NCBI GenBank assembly: GCA_946886565.1
Contig: CAMPIX010000012.1
Location: 7,400-71,399 of the forward strand
From: an uncultured Altererythrobacter sp.
Lineage (GTDB): Bacteria > Pseudomonadota > Alphaproteobacteria > Sphingomonadales > Sphingomonadaceae
DNA length: 64,000 bases
Direction of reading: 5' to 3'
Under the pieces are notes generated by a model that saw only the letters and a list, made by a program, of their open reading frames with translations, had not been told where the DNA came from and searched no databases. The position numbers and the translations under genes are program-made. Positions 44,178 through 52,982 of the stretch are shown here, piece after piece. How positions within the stretch are numbered: the stretch's first letter is position 1; the number at the start of each line of letters is the position of its first letter.

Positions 44178-45305
44178 ATGCGTGCCGAAGGGCAGGCCCA
44201 TATCGACCGTATCGACGCCGCGCTCGCGCTGGTGCGCCAGTCGCTCGACTGGGAGCGCGCGCTGCGCCGGCTCGACGAGCTCAACGCGCGCGTGCAGGAC
44301 CCCACGCTGTGGGACGATCCCAAGGAAGCGCAGGCGATCACCCGCGAGCAGAAGCGGCTCGAGGATGCGGTCCACACGGTGCGGGAGATCGAGAGCGAGA
44401 AGAACGACGCGATCGAGTTCGTCGAGATGGGCGAGGCCGAAGGCGACGACGAGATCGTCTCCGACGGGCTTTCCAGCCTCGAGAAGCTCGCCGCGCGCGC
44501 CGATGCCGACAAGGTCCAGGCGCTGCTCGCAGGCGAGGCCGACGCGAACGACACCTTCCTCGAAATTCATGCGGGCGCGGGTGGGACCGAGAGCCAGGAC
44601 TGGGCCGAGATGCTGCTGCGGATGTACGCACGCTGGGCCGAGCGCAAGGGCTTCAAGGTCGAGACGGTCGAGTACCAGGCGGGCGAGCAAGCCGGGATCA
44701 AGTCTGCCACGCTCCAGCTCAAGGGCGAGAACGCCTACGGCTACGCCAAGACCGAGAGCGGGGTCCATCGGCTGGTGCGGATCAGCCCCTACGACAGCGC
44801 CGCGCGGCGGCACACGAGCTTCAGCTCGGTATGGGTCTATCCGGTGATCGACGACAACATCGCGATCGAGATCAACCCGGCCGATCTCAAGATCGACACC
44901 TACCGCGCGAGCGGCGCGGGCGGGCAGCACGTCAACACCACCGATTCCGCTGTGCGCATCACCCACGTTCCGAGCGGGATCGTGGTCGCGAGCCAGAACG
45001 ACCGCAGCCAGCACAAGAACCGCGACACCGCGATGGACATGCTGCGCGCGCGGCTGTATGAAGAGGAACTGCGCAAGCGCGAGGAAGCCGCCAGCGCCGA
45101 GCATGCGAGCAAGAGCGATATCGGCTGGGGCCACCAGATCCGCAGCTACGTCCTCCAGCCCTACCAGATGGTCAAGGACCTGCGCACCGGCGTGACCTCG
45201 ACCTCGCCCGACGACGTGCTCGACGGCGCGCTCGATCCGTTCATCTCCGCCGCGCTCGCGCAGCGGGTGACGGGCGAAGCGGTCGAGATCGAAGACGTCG
45301 AATAG
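44178..45305 (+). CDS. prfB: Peptide chain release factor 2
   Basis: RF2 reads UGA and UAA stop codons and releases the peptide. The 375-residue product has the GGQ motif at residues 248-250 ([10 protein letters not shown]). The tripeptide anticodon region reads SPY at residues 203-205 ([12 protein letters not shown]) rather than the E. coli SPF; I believe this variant occurs in other alphaproteobacteria. There is no internal in-frame TGA, so the frame is continuous without the programmed frameshift of enterobacteria. The ATG at 44178 was chosen for the GGAG at 44165-44168. Confidence 0.95.
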   Translation: MRAEGQAHIDRIDAALALVRQSLDWERALRRLDELNARVQDPTLWDDPKEAQAITREQKRLEDAVHTVREIESEKNDAIEFVEMGEAEGDDEIVSDGLSSLEKLAARADADKVQALLAGEADANDTFLEIHAGAGGTESQDWAEMLLRMYARWAERKGFKVETVEYQAGEQAGIKSATLQLKGENAYGYAKTESGVHRLVRISPYDSAARRHTSFSSVWVYPVIDDNIAIEINPADLKIDTYRASGAGGQHVNTTDSAVRITHVPSGIVVASQNDRSQHKNRDTAMDMLRARLYEEELRKREEAASAEHASKSDIGWGHQIRSYVLQPYQMVKDLRTGVTSTSPDDVLDGALDPFISAALAQRVTGEAVEIEDVE

Positions 45306-45364
45306 CGCCGGGGCCGAAGGTTTTGCCAGTCCGGGCGCTTCCCGCTAGGGGGCGGCAACGAACG

Positions 45365-46105
45365 ATGAAATCGATCCATTTCCTTGCAAGCGCCGCCCTG
45401 GCGCTGGGTCTCGCGGCCTGCGAGCCGGCCGACGACAGCCGGCCGGAAACCGCGCGCGCCTTTCCCGAGCCAGACCGTCCGGTCTCGGAACTGGGCTCCA
45501 ACCAGTTCTCGACCGAGACCGAGCGGGACAGCGTGGGCGAGGCCCAGAAGGTGATGGACCTCGCCGAGATCGAGCCGGGGATGAGCGTAGCCGATATCGG
45601 CGCGGGCGAGGGGTACTACACGGTGCGCCTGGCCGAGCGTGTCGGTGAGGATGGGCGGGTACTGGCGCAGGATATCGACCGCGAGGCTCTGGATCGGCTC
45701 GCGCGGCGGGTCGAGCGCGAGCGGCTGGAAAACGTCTCGATCAAGCTGGGCGAGGCCGACGATCCGATGCTGCCCGAAAACAGCTTCGACCGCGTGTTCA
45801 TGGTCCACATGTACCACGAGATCAGCGAACCCTACGCGTTCCTCTGGCGGCTCTGGCCGGCGCTGCGCGAAGGCGGGCGGGTGATCGTGGTCGACGTCGA
45901 CCGCCCGACCGACCAGCACGGGATCGATCCGGTGCTGCTGAGCTGCGAGTTCCAGCAGGTCGGCTTCGAGCTCGACAGCTTCAAGGATGCGCCCGAGCTG
46001 GCCGGGTACTATGCACAGTTCAAGCGGGCGGCTAAGAGGCCGGAACCCGAAGACATCGTACCGTGCCGGGGCGCACAGGACGAGGATGGCAACGCGGTTC
46101 CATAG
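45365..46105 (+). CDS. Lipoprotein with SAM-methyltransferase-like domain
   Basis: A 246-residue protein that starts with a lipoprotein signal, lipobox GLAAC with Cys19, and continues with a class I methyltransferase fold: SAM loop VADIGAGEGYYTVRLAE near residue 78, acidic residue in VLAQDIDREAL, and VFMVHMYHEISEP. SAM is not expected outside the cytoplasm, so either the signal is not used, the protein is retained inside, or the fold has another role. Similar lipoprotein-type methyltransferases occur in marine proteobacteria as proteins of unknown function. It lies 27 bases before the flavin oxidoreductase gene. Confidence 0.82.
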   Translation: MKSIHFLASAALALGLAACEPADDSRPETARAFPEPDRPVSELGSNQFSTETERDSVGEAQKVMDLAEIEPGMSVADIGAGEGYYTVRLAERVGEDGRVLAQDIDREALDRLARRVERERLENVSIKLGEADDPMLPENSFDRVFMVHMYHEISEPYAFLWRLWPALREGGRVIVVDVDRPTDQHGIDPVLLSCEFQQVGFELDSFKDAPELAGYYAQFKRAAKRPEPEDIVPCRGAQDEDGNAVP

Positions 46106-46131
46106 TCCGCGTCAAAGGAAACCTGATTAGA

Positions 46132-47538
46132 ATGGCATTCAAGGGACTGAACCCGATCGTTTACGGCGGCCGCGAGGTTTGGCCGCTCATCGAGGGCGGC
46201 AAGGGCGTTTCGGCGACCAACCACATGAGCTCGGGCGCCTGGGCCGCCGCGGGCGGCATCGGCACGGTGAGCGCGGTCAACGCCGACAGCTACGACGCGG
46301 AAGGCAAGATCATCCCGCAAGTCTACGATCAGCTCACCCGCAAGGAGCGGCACGAGCAACTGATGCGCTACGCCATCGACGGCGCGAGCGAGCAGGTGAA
46401 GCGCGCCTATGAAGTCGCCTCCGGCAAGGGCGCGATCAACATCAACGTGCTGTGGGAAATGGGCGGCGCGCAGCAGGTGCTCGAAGGTGTGCTCGAGCGC
46501 ACCAAGGGGCTCGTCACCGGGGTCACCTGCGGCGCGGGCATGCCTTACAAGCTGGCCGAGATCGCGGCGCGCTTCAACGTCAGCTACCTGCCGATCATCA
46601 GCTCGGCACGCGCCTTCCGCGCGCTGTGGAAGCGCAGTTATCACAAGGTAAGCGAGTTGATGGCCGCGGTGGTCTACGAGGACCCGTGGCTGGCCGGCGG
46701 GCACAACGGGCTCTCCAACGCGGAGGACCCGACCAAGCCCGAAGACCCCTATCCCCGCGTCAAGGCGCTGCGCGAGACGATGCGCGCCGAGGGCGTTTCC
46801 GAAGACGTGCCGATCGTGATGGCAGGCGGCGTCTGGTTCCTGCGCGAGTGGGAGAACTGGATCGACAATCCCGAGCTCGGCCAGATCGCGTTCCAGTTCG
46901 GCACGCGCCCGCTGCTGACCGAGGAAAGCCCGATCCCGCAGGGGTGGAAGGACATGCTCCGCACGCTCGAACCGGGCGATGTGCTGTTGCACAAGTTCTC
47001 CCCCACCGGCTTCTATTCGAGCGCGGTCAAGAACCCGTTCCTGTGGGATCTGATCCACCGCAGCGAGCGGCAGATCCCCTATTCCAAGGTCGAGGCGGGC
47101 GAGCACACCGTGCAGCTCGACGTGGGCATCAAGGGCAAGAACTTCTGGGTTACGCCCAAGGACCGCGAACGGGCCAGGGGCTGGGCGGCCGAAGGCCATA
47201 CCGAGGCGCTCAAGACGCCCGACGACACGGTCGTGTTCGTGACCCCCGAAAGCCGGGCGGTGATCCGCAAGGATCAGGCCGACTGCATGGGCTGCCTGTC
47301 GCACTGCGGCTTCTCCTCGTGGAAGGACCACGACGACTACACGACCGGGCGCCTCGCCGATCCGCGCAGCTTCTGCATCCAGAAGACCCTGCAGGACATC
47401 GCGCACGGCGGCCCGGTAGGCGAGAACCTCGCCTTCGCCGGCCACGCCGCCTACCGATTCAAGCAGGACCCGTTCTACTCGAACAACTTTACCCCGAGCG
47501 TGAAGCAGCTCGTCGACCGGATTTTGACCGGGGACTGA
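46132..47538 (+). CDS. NAD(P)H-dependent flavin oxidoreductase (nitronate monooxygenase family)
   Basis: A 468-residue TIM-barrel flavoenzyme of the 2-nitropropane dioxygenase/nitronate monooxygenase superfamily. It has GVSATNHMSSGAWAAAGG at the N-terminus, VTGVTCGAGMPYKLAE and VMAGGVWFLREW, the last matching the FMN phosphate region. It is about 100 residues longer than usual; the C-terminal extension has CMGCLSHC with Cys385, Cys388 and Cys392, plus Cys415, which could bind zinc or an Fe-S cluster. The substrate is unknown. It may be co-transcribed with the preceding lipoprotein gene. Confidence 0.88.
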   Translation: MAFKGLNPIVYGGREVWPLIEGGKGVSATNHMSSGAWAAAGGIGTVSAVNADSYDAEGKIIPQVYDQLTRKERHEQLMRYAIDGASEQVKRAYEVASGKGAININVLWEMGGAQQVLEGVLERTKGLVTGVTCGAGMPYKLAEIAARFNVSYLPIISSARAFRALWKRSYHKVSELMAAVVYEDPWLAGGHNGLSNAEDPTKPEDPYPRVKALRETMRAEGVSEDVPIVMAGGVWFLREWENWIDNPELGQIAFQFGTRPLLTEESPIPQGWKDMLRTLEPGDVLLHKFSPTGFYSSAVKNPFLWDLIHRSERQIPYSKVEAGEHTVQLDVGIKGKNFWVTPKDRERARGWAAEGHTEALKTPDDTVVFVTPESRAVIRKDQADCMGCLSHCGFSSWKDHDDYTTGRLADPRSFCIQKTLQDIAHGGPVGENLAFAGHAAYRFKQDPFYSNNFTPSVKQLVDRILTGD

Positions 47539-47555
47539 GGGATTTCGCGCGGACT

Positions 47556-47814
47556 TTTTGGTTCACGCAGAGATCGCAGAGGAGCAGAGCCCGCGGAGGA
47601 GAAAGAAAAGAGATTGGGTTCACGCAAAGGCGCAAAGGCGCGAAGGTGCTGCACATCCCCGCGCCGAAGGCGCATTACCTGCCAGCGCAGTTCATGAAGA
47701 TTGAGTGCGGCTGCGCCGCAGGAGGAACATCTTCGCGCCTTTGCGCCTTTGCGTGAACCACACTTCTTCTTCTCTGCGGACTCCGCTCCTCCGCGGGCTC
47801 TGCGCGAACCAAAA
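47556..47814. repeat. Nested inverted repeat, family C copy 2
   Basis: A palindrome of about 255 bases fills this gap (47539-47921 has no gene). Outer arms are TTTTTGGTTCACGCAGAG and CTCTGCGCGAACCAAAA-like; inside, a second pair GGTTCACGCAAAGGCGCAAA (from 47617) and TTTGCGCCTTTGCGTGAACC (ending 47759) matches perfectly. The centre is about 85 bases. It has no open frame of note and no transposase. The flanking T and A runs could let it act as a bidirectional terminator for the two convergent genes. Confidence 0.8.
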
Positions 47815-47921
47815 CCGTGCAGATACGCCAAAACGTCCAGCGGCCAACCCGGACCGTGTCCCCTGAGGACTCCGATCGCGTGATCGGTGCGGCATGCCGG
47901 GGATGTGCGCGCGGGAGCTCT

Positions 47922-48938
47922 CTAGGCCAGCGCCTCGAGCACCTGATCCGGCGGCCTGTGACCGTCGGCCCAGAAGCGGATGTTGGCGATGACTTTCTCG
48001 CCCGAGGCTTCGCGGCCCTCGACCGTGGCGCTGCCGATGTGCGGCTGCGCGATCACGTTGGGAAGCGCGACGAGCCGGGCGTCGACCTTGGGTTCCTCGG
48101 GAAACACATCGAGGCCCGCGCCGCCGAGGTGGCCGCTCTCGAGCGCGTCGATCATCGCCTCGTAGTCGATCAAGTCGGCGCGCGCAGTGTTCACCAGTGT
48201 GGCGCCGGGTTTCATCAGCGCGATCCGCCGTTCGTCGATCAGCCCGCGCGTCTGTTCGGTGGCGGGACAGTGCAGGGTGACGATATCCGATTCGGCGAGC
48301 AGTTCGTCGAGGCTCTCGACGTATTCCACGCCGAACATGCTTTCGAGCGCCGCGGGCAGCCGGTGGCGGTTGTGGTAGCGGATCTCGAGCCCGAAGGCGC
48401 GTGCGCGGAAGGCGACCGCCTGGCCGATCCGGCCCATGCCGACGATCCCCAGCACTTTGCCGCCGAGCTTGTGGCCGAGCATCGTCGAGGGCGCCCAGCC
48501 GGTCCACCGTTCGCGCCGGATCAGTGCGGTGCCCTCGCGCAGCCGCCGCGGCACGCCGATGATCAGCGCCAGCGTCAGGTCGGCGGTGTCGTCGGTGAAC
48601 ACCCCGGGGGTGTTGGTGACGATGATCCTGCGCGCGGCGGCCGCGGCGAGGTCGATATGGTCGGTGCCCGCGCCGAAGCTGGCGATAAGCCCGAGCCGCT
48701 CGCCCGCTTGCGCGATCAGGTCAGCGTCGATCCGATCGGTGACCGTCGGGACCAGCACGTCGCAATCGCGCATGGCCGCGCCGAGTTCGTCGCGCGACAT
48801 CGCCGTGTCTCTGCGGTTGAGACGCGTGTCGAACAACTCTTCCATGCGCGCCTCGACCGAGGGCAGAAGATGCCGCGTTACGATGACTCGCGGTTTGCCG
48901 GCCACGCGCCGGTTCGAGTTCGCTCCCGCCTGATCCAT
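47922..48938 (-). CDS. D-isomer-specific 2-hydroxyacid dehydrogenase
   Basis: A 338-residue NAD(P)-dependent dehydrogenase of the glyoxylate/hydroxypyruvate reductase type. The Rossmann loop is LGIVGMGRIGQAVAFRARAFG near residue 160. Catalytic residues are Arg in NTARADLID, Glu in DVFPEEPKVD and His in QPHIGSAT. It probably reduces glyoxylate or hydroxypyruvate. It stands alone on the minus strand, convergent with the preceding oxidoreductase, with a large palindrome between them. Confidence 0.92.
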   Translation of the reverse strand: MDQAGANSNRRVAGKPRVIVTRHLLPSVEARMEELFDTRLNRRDTAMSRDELGAAMRDCDVLVPTVTDRIDADLIAQAGERLGLIASFGAGTDHIDLAAAAARRIIVTNTPGVFTDDTADLTLALIIGVPRRLREGTALIRRERWTGWAPSTMLGHKLGGKVLGIVGMGRIGQAVAFRARAFGLEIRYHNRHRLPAALESMFGVEYVESLDELLAESDIVTLHCPATEQTRGLIDERRIALMKPGATLVNTARADLIDYEAMIDALESGHLGGAGLDVFPEEPKVDARLVALPNVIAQPHIGSATVEGREASGEKVIANIRFWADGHRPPDQVLEALA

Positions 48939-49018
48939 GTGTCTCGCGCTAGGACGGCGAAGCCCCTGTGGTCAAGCGGGCGCGCAAGATGGCTTGAAGC
49001 GGGGCGGGTGAGCGATTT

Positions 49019-49501
49019 ATGAGGCGGATAATGCGCAACTTCCTGATCCTCGCCGCTCTGTCCCTGCTCGCAGCCATCCCTGTTCCCGGATCGGCGCAGG
49101 AGCGCGAGGTGCCTTATTGGGCGACGATCGGCACCTCGAAGCTCAACATGCGCGTGGGGCCGAGCATCAACTACCAGATCGACTGGGTCTACAAGCGGGA
49201 AGGGCTGCCGGTGAAGGTCGTGCGCGTGGCGGAAGGCTGGCGCCTGATACAGGATCCGGACGGCGCGCAGGGCTGGGTGGTCGCACGGCTGCTGAGCGCC
49301 GACCGGGGCGCCGTCGTCGTGGGCGAAGGCCTCGCCGCGATGCGTGAGGAACCCTCCGACAACGCCCGCCTCAAATGGAACGCAGAACCCGGCGTCGTCG
49401 GTAAGCTCGGCGACTGCGAGTCGGGCTGGTGCAGTTTCGACGTAAAGGGCCGTGTGGGCTGGATCCGGGCCGAACGGCTGTGGGGCGCGGGCAAGCCGTG
49501 A
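49019..49501 (+). CDS. Exported SH3-domain protein
   Basis: A 160-residue protein with a signal peptide (ending VPGSAQE near residue 27) and bacterial SH3 repeats: TSKLNMRVGPSINYQIDWV and, near the C-terminus, CESGWCSFDVKGRVGWIRA. Such periplasmic SH3b proteins bind cell wall or other envelope parts. An alternative in-frame ATG at 49031 would give a shorter signal. It is a single gene facing a lipoprotein gene 21 bases away. Confidence 0.85.
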   Translation: MRRIMRNFLILAALSLLAAIPVPGSAQEREVPYWATIGTSKLNMRVGPSINYQIDWVYKREGLPVKVVRVAEGWRLIQDPDGAQGWVVARLLSADRGAVVVGEGLAAMREEPSDNARLKWNAEPGVVGKLGDCESGWCSFDVKGRVGWIRAERLWGAGKP

Positions 49502-49522
49502 TGCGTCGGATTCGACTCCGGC

Positions 49523-49945
49523 TCAGGCGGTCTGCGCGGCCTCGGCGTCTGCTTTCCTGACGGTCACCTTGGTGCCGTCCTCCGCGGTGGCGGTCCAGCT
49601 TCCATCTTCGACCGGAGCACCGTCGGTCCAGCACAGCTCGGCGCCCCCTTCGGGCGTCAGGCAGTTCTTGCCTTCCTTGACCGCCCAGGTTCCGTGCGCG
49701 GTCTCCTCGCCGTCCATCATGTCGACGTAAGTGCCATCGGCGTTGATCCGGGTGGTGGTCATCGTACCATCGGCCCAGGTCACTTCGTAGGTCCCGGCAG
49801 CGTCGGGCGCAGCCAGCTGGGAGATCGCAACGGTGTCGGCCGCGCCTGCGGCCTCGGTCGTCTCGGCGGGCGCGGGCGTGTCGTCCGCCTGTTGCGAGCA
49901 GGCGGCGAGCGTGGCGGCAGCCGCAATCGGAATAAGTCTCATCAT
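49523..49945 (-). CDS. Small lipoprotein, 140 aa, unknown function
   Basis: A lipoprotein signal ending TLAACSQQ with Cys16 starts this protein. An alanine/threonine-rich linker follows, then a beta-rich domain with GTYEVTWADGTMTTTRIN and CLTPEGGAELCWTDGAP, where the two cysteines could pair. Start ATG 49945 is preceded by AAGGAGTACCGGGAG; a second ATG follows at once. The function is unknown; related short lipoproteins recur in sphingomonads. Confidence 0.8.
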   Translation of the reverse strand: MMRLIPIAAAATLAACSQQADDTPAPAETTEAAGAADTVAISQLAAPDAAGTYEVTWADGTMTTTRINADGTYVDMMDGEETAHGTWAVKEGKNCLTPEGGAELCWTDGAPVEDGSWTATAEDGTKVTVRKADAEAAQTA

Positions 49946-50013
49946 CTCCCGGTACTCCTTATTTTTTCTGGAGGTAGGGCGATGATACTCCGCTCGGCCG
50001 CGCACGGCAAATC

Positions 50014-50038
50014 CGGCCGGAGGTCTGTCCCCCGGCCG
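50014..50038 (-). terminator. Hairpin downstream of the thiolase gene
   Basis: CGGCCGG (50014-50020) and CCGGCCG (50032-50038) form a 7-bp stem, loop 11, just after the thiolase stop on the minus strand. The downstream sequence ATTTG is only weakly T-rich, so the terminator call is tentative. Confidence 0.35.
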
Positions 50039-50044
50039 TTTCGG

Positions 50045-51241
50045 TCAGGCGAGTTCGACCGCCACCGCCGTCGCTTCCCCGCCGCCGATGCAGAGCGAAG
50101 CCACGCCGCGCTTCTTGCCCTGCCGCTTGAGCGCGTTGAGCAGGGTCACGATGATGCGCGTGCCGCTGGCGCCGATCGGGTGGCCGAGCGCGGTGCCCCC
50201 GCCGTTCACGTTGATCTTGTCGTGCGCGATGCCGATGTCGCGCATCGCGAACATCGCGACGCAGGCGAAGGCCTCGTTGACTTCCCACAGATCGACGTCG
50301 TCGACCGACCAGCCGGCCTTGCTCAGCACCTTCTGGATCGCCCCGATCGGGGCGACGGTGAACTGTGCGGGCTCCTGCGCGTGGGCCGCCATCGCGACGA
50401 TCTTCGCCACCGGGGCGAGGCCCTTGTTCTTCGCCACGCTCTCGCGCGTCAGCACCACCGCGGCGGCACCGTCGGAGATCGAGCTGGAGGTAGCAGCGGT
50501 GATCGTGCCGTCCTTGGCGAAGGCGGGCTTGAGTGTGGGAATCTTGTCGGGCTTGCCGCGGCCGGGCGCCTCGTCGGTGTCGACCACGGTTTCGCCCGCG
50601 CGCGTGGTGAAGGAAACCGGCGCGATCTCGTCGGCGAAGGCGCCGCTCTCGATTGCGGCGTTCGCGCGGCGGAGCGACTCGATCGAATAGTCGTCCATCT
50701 CCTCGCGCGTCATCTGGTATTCGTCGGCGGTGCACTGCGCGAACGTGCCCATCGCGCGGCCAGCCTCGTAAGCGTCCTCAAGGCCGTCGAGGAACATGTG
50801 GTCGTAGGCGGTGTCGTGCCCGATGCGCGCGCCCGAGCGGTGCTTCTTGAGCAGATAGGGGGCGTTGGTCATGCTCTCCATGCCGCCCGCAACAACGAGG
50901 TCGATCGTGCCCGAGGCGAGCGCTTCGGCGCCCATGATTACCGTCTGCATCCCGCTGCCGCAGACCTTGTTGACCGTTGTCGCCTGGACGGACTTGGGCA
51001 GGCCCGCCTTGATCGCCGCCTGCCGCGCGGGCGCCTGGCCGAGCCCGGCGGGGAGCACACAGCCCATGTAGATGCGCTCGATATCGTCGCCCGCCACGCC
51101 CGCGCGCTCGACCGAGGCTTTCACCGCGGTCGCGCCGAGGTCCGTCGCCGAAACTTCGGCGAGCGCGCCCTGCATGCCGCCCATCGGCGTGCGCGCGTAA
51201 GAGAGGATGACGACCGGATTGGCGGCGGAGAACTGGGCCAT
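50045..51241 (-). CDS. Acetyl-CoA C-acetyltransferase (thiolase)
   Basis: A 398-residue thiolase that joins or splits acetyl-CoA/acetoacetyl-CoA, in fatty-acid breakdown or polyhydroxyalkanoate and ketogenic pathways. The nucleophile is Cys94 in VNKVCGSGMQ; His is in GHPIGASG and the second Cys in SLCIGGGEAT near the C-terminus. No phaB or phaC is adjacent, so its pathway is not fixed by context. It is divergent from the aldehyde dehydrogenase, with about 145 bases between starts. Confidence 0.93.
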   Translation of the reverse strand: MAQFSAANPVVILSYARTPMGGMQGALAEVSATDLGATAVKASVERAGVAGDDIERIYMGCVLPAGLGQAPARQAAIKAGLPKSVQATTVNKVCGSGMQTVIMGAEALASGTIDLVVAGGMESMTNAPYLLKKHRSGARIGHDTAYDHMFLDGLEDAYEAGRAMGTFAQCTADEYQMTREEMDDYSIESLRRANAAIESGAFADEIAPVSFTTRAGETVVDTDEAPGRGKPDKIPTLKPAFAKDGTITAATSSSISDGAAAVVLTRESVAKNKGLAPVAKIVAMAAHAQEPAQFTVAPIGAIQKVLSKAGWSVDDVDLWEVNEAFACVAMFAMRDIGIAHDKINVNGGGTALGHPIGASGTRIIVTLLNALKRQGKKRGVASLCIGGGEATAVAVELA

Positions 51242-51385
51242 GGAGAATGCCTTTCGCTGGAATGCTGTCTTTGCGCACACCCTAATGCTGCACTGCGGCA
51301 ATGGCAAACGACTCAGGCTACGCGCTTGCCAAGCCGGGCTGCGTGGTGGACAATCGGTGGCAAAGCGAAACCAATGGAGAGAGCT

Positions 51386-52816
51386 ATGGCCGAGCCCGGA
51401 AATGCCGCGATGGAAGCGCTGCTGAAAAAGCAGCGCGAGGCCTTCACCGCCGCGCGGCCCGAAGCGCTCGGCGTGCGCCACGACCGGGTCAAGCGCGCGA
51501 TCGCGCTGCTCAAGGACAACGGCGAAGCGCTGTGCAAGGCGATGAGCGCGGACTTCGGCAATCGCAGTGCGCACCAATCGATGATCACCGACATCGCGGG
51601 CACGGTGAACTTCGGCAAGTACTGCCTCAAGCATCTCGACAGATGGGCGAAACCCGAGAGGCGCCACGTCCAGTTCCCGCTCGGCCTGCTCGGCGCGAAG
51701 GCGGAGCTGCGCTATGAGCCCAAGGGCGTGATCGGTATCCTGAGCCCGTGGAACTTCCCGGTAAACCTAAGCTTCGGCCCGCTGATGCAGGTGCTCGCGG
51801 CGGGCAACCGTGCGATGATCAAGCCGAGCGAGTTCACCGAGAAGACCTCGGAGCTGTCGGCCGAACTCTGCGCCAAATACTTCGACGAAACCGAAGTCGC
51901 CTTCGTCACCGGCGGGCCCGAGGTGGCGCACGCGTTCTCCTTGCTGCCGTTCGACCACCTGGTGTTCACCGGCTCGACCGCGACGGGGCGCAAGGTGATG
52001 GAGGCCGCGGCGCAGAACCTGTGCCCGGTCACGCTCGAGCTCGGCGGCAAGTCGCCGGTGGTGCTCGGGCGCAGCGCCAACCTCGAGCAGGCGGGCGAGC
52101 GGATCGCGATGGGCAAGATGATGAACGCCGGCCAGATCTGCCTCGCGCCCGATTACATGGTCGTGCCCGAGGAGCAGGAAGATGCGGCGATCGCCGCGGT
52201 CGAACTGGGGGTGCACAAGATGTACCCGACGCTGCTCGACAACGAGGATTACGCCTCGGTCGTCACCGACCGGCACTTCGACCGGTTGCAGGGCTTGGTC
52301 GAGGACGCGCGGGGCAAGGGCGCGGAGGTGATCGAGGTCAATCCGGGCAAGGAGGACTTCTCGAACACCAACGCGCGCAAGATGCCGCTGACGATCCTGC
52401 GCAACGTGACCGAGGACATGCAGGCGATGCAGGAGGAGATCTTCGGCCCGGTGCTGCCGGTGAAGACGTACAAGTCGGTCGGCGAGGCGATCGACTACGT
52501 CAACGGGCGCGACCGGCCGCTCGGCCTCTACTACTTCGGGCACGATGCGGGCGAGCGCGAGCAGGTGCTGACGCGCACCATCTCGGGCGGGGTCACGGTC
52601 AACGACGTGATCTTCCACGTCTCGATGGAAGACCTGCCGTTCGGCGGGGTCGGCCCGAGCGGGATCGGCTCGTACCACGGCGTCGAAGGTTTCCGCGAGT
52701 TCAGCCATGCGCGCAGCGTCTACACCCAGCCCAAGATCGACGTCTCCAAGCTCGGCGGGTTCAAGCCGCCCTACGGCGCGGCGACCGAAAAGGCCGTGCG
52801 CGCGATGATGAAATAG
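51386..52816 (+). CDS. NAD(P)-dependent aldehyde dehydrogenase (coniferyl-aldehyde dehydrogenase type)
   Basis: A 476-residue aldehyde dehydrogenase. Landmarks are GVIGILSPWNFPVNLSF, the NAD loop VFTGSTATGRKV, catalytic Glu in VTLELGGKSPVV and Cys in NAGQICLAPDYM. The overall pattern, including the membrane-like C-terminal SKLGGFKPPYG region, matches the class-3-like group annotated as coniferyl aldehyde dehydrogenase. The substrate is uncertain. ATG 51386 has a GGAGAG at 51376-51381. Confidence 0.9.
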   Translation: MAEPGNAAMEALLKKQREAFTAARPEALGVRHDRVKRAIALLKDNGEALCKAMSADFGNRSAHQSMITDIAGTVNFGKYCLKHLDRWAKPERRHVQFPLGLLGAKAELRYEPKGVIGILSPWNFPVNLSFGPLMQVLAAGNRAMIKPSEFTEKTSELSAELCAKYFDETEVAFVTGGPEVAHAFSLLPFDHLVFTGSTATGRKVMEAAAQNLCPVTLELGGKSPVVLGRSANLEQAGERIAMGKMMNAGQICLAPDYMVVPEEQEDAAIAAVELGVHKMYPTLLDNEDYASVVTDRHFDRLQGLVEDARGKGAEVIEVNPGKEDFSNTNARKMPLTILRNVTEDMQAMQEEIFGPVLPVKTYKSVGEAIDYVNGRDRPLGLYYFGHDAGEREQVLTRTISGGVTVNDVIFHVSMEDLPFGGVGPSGIGSYHGVEGFREFSHARSVYTQPKIDVSKLGGFKPPYGAATEKAVRAMMK

Positions 52817-52820
52817 CCGT

Positions 52821-52840
52821 TCGCGCGGACCGCCGCGCGA
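52821..52840 (+). terminator. Hairpin after the aldehyde dehydrogenase gene
   Basis: TCGCGCGG (52821-52828) and CCGCGCGA (52833-52840) form an 8-bp stem with an ACCG loop four bases after the stop codon. GATTTGTT follows within ten bases. This is a likely terminator separating the gene from the nuo operon. Confidence 0.5.
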
Positions 52841-52853
52841 TGCCCGATTTGTT

Positions 52854-52866
52854 GCGAAACGTTCGC
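52854..52866. promoter_or_regulatory. Palindrome upstream of the nuo operon
   Basis: The sequence GCGAAACGTTCGC is a 13-base palindrome (5-base arms around ACG) about 117 bases before nuoA. It lies in the 166-base gap that must contain the nuo promoter. It may be an operator, but the identity of any regulator is unknown. Confidence 0.3.
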
Positions 52867-52982
52867 ATTTCCGCGCCCTTGCGCCATTCCGGCGAGGGGC
52901 CTAGAGGCGGGCGCGAAACTACCTCTCCAGGTGAATCGCATTTGGGAATCGCCCGGGGAATCGCGTCTTCAAGGAATCGAGA

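Noticed and set aside
44178..45305. Programmed +1 frameshift in prfB, and the SPY in place of SPF motif as a sign of altered stop-codon use
   Set aside because: The frame is continuous with no internal TGA near codon 25, and SPY is, to my knowledge, found in other alphaproteobacterial RF2 proteins; nothing suggests recoding.
47556..47814. Large inverted repeat as an insertion sequence
   Set aside because: No transposase frame lies within or next to it, and the same arm sequences recur elsewhere as stand-alone repeats.
49694..51385. A very long open plus-strand frame running into the aldehyde dehydrogenase gene
   Set aside because: The part before 51386 is antisense to the thiolase and lipoprotein genes and has no recognisable protein features; the true gene starts at ATG 51386 with a Shine-Dalgarno.
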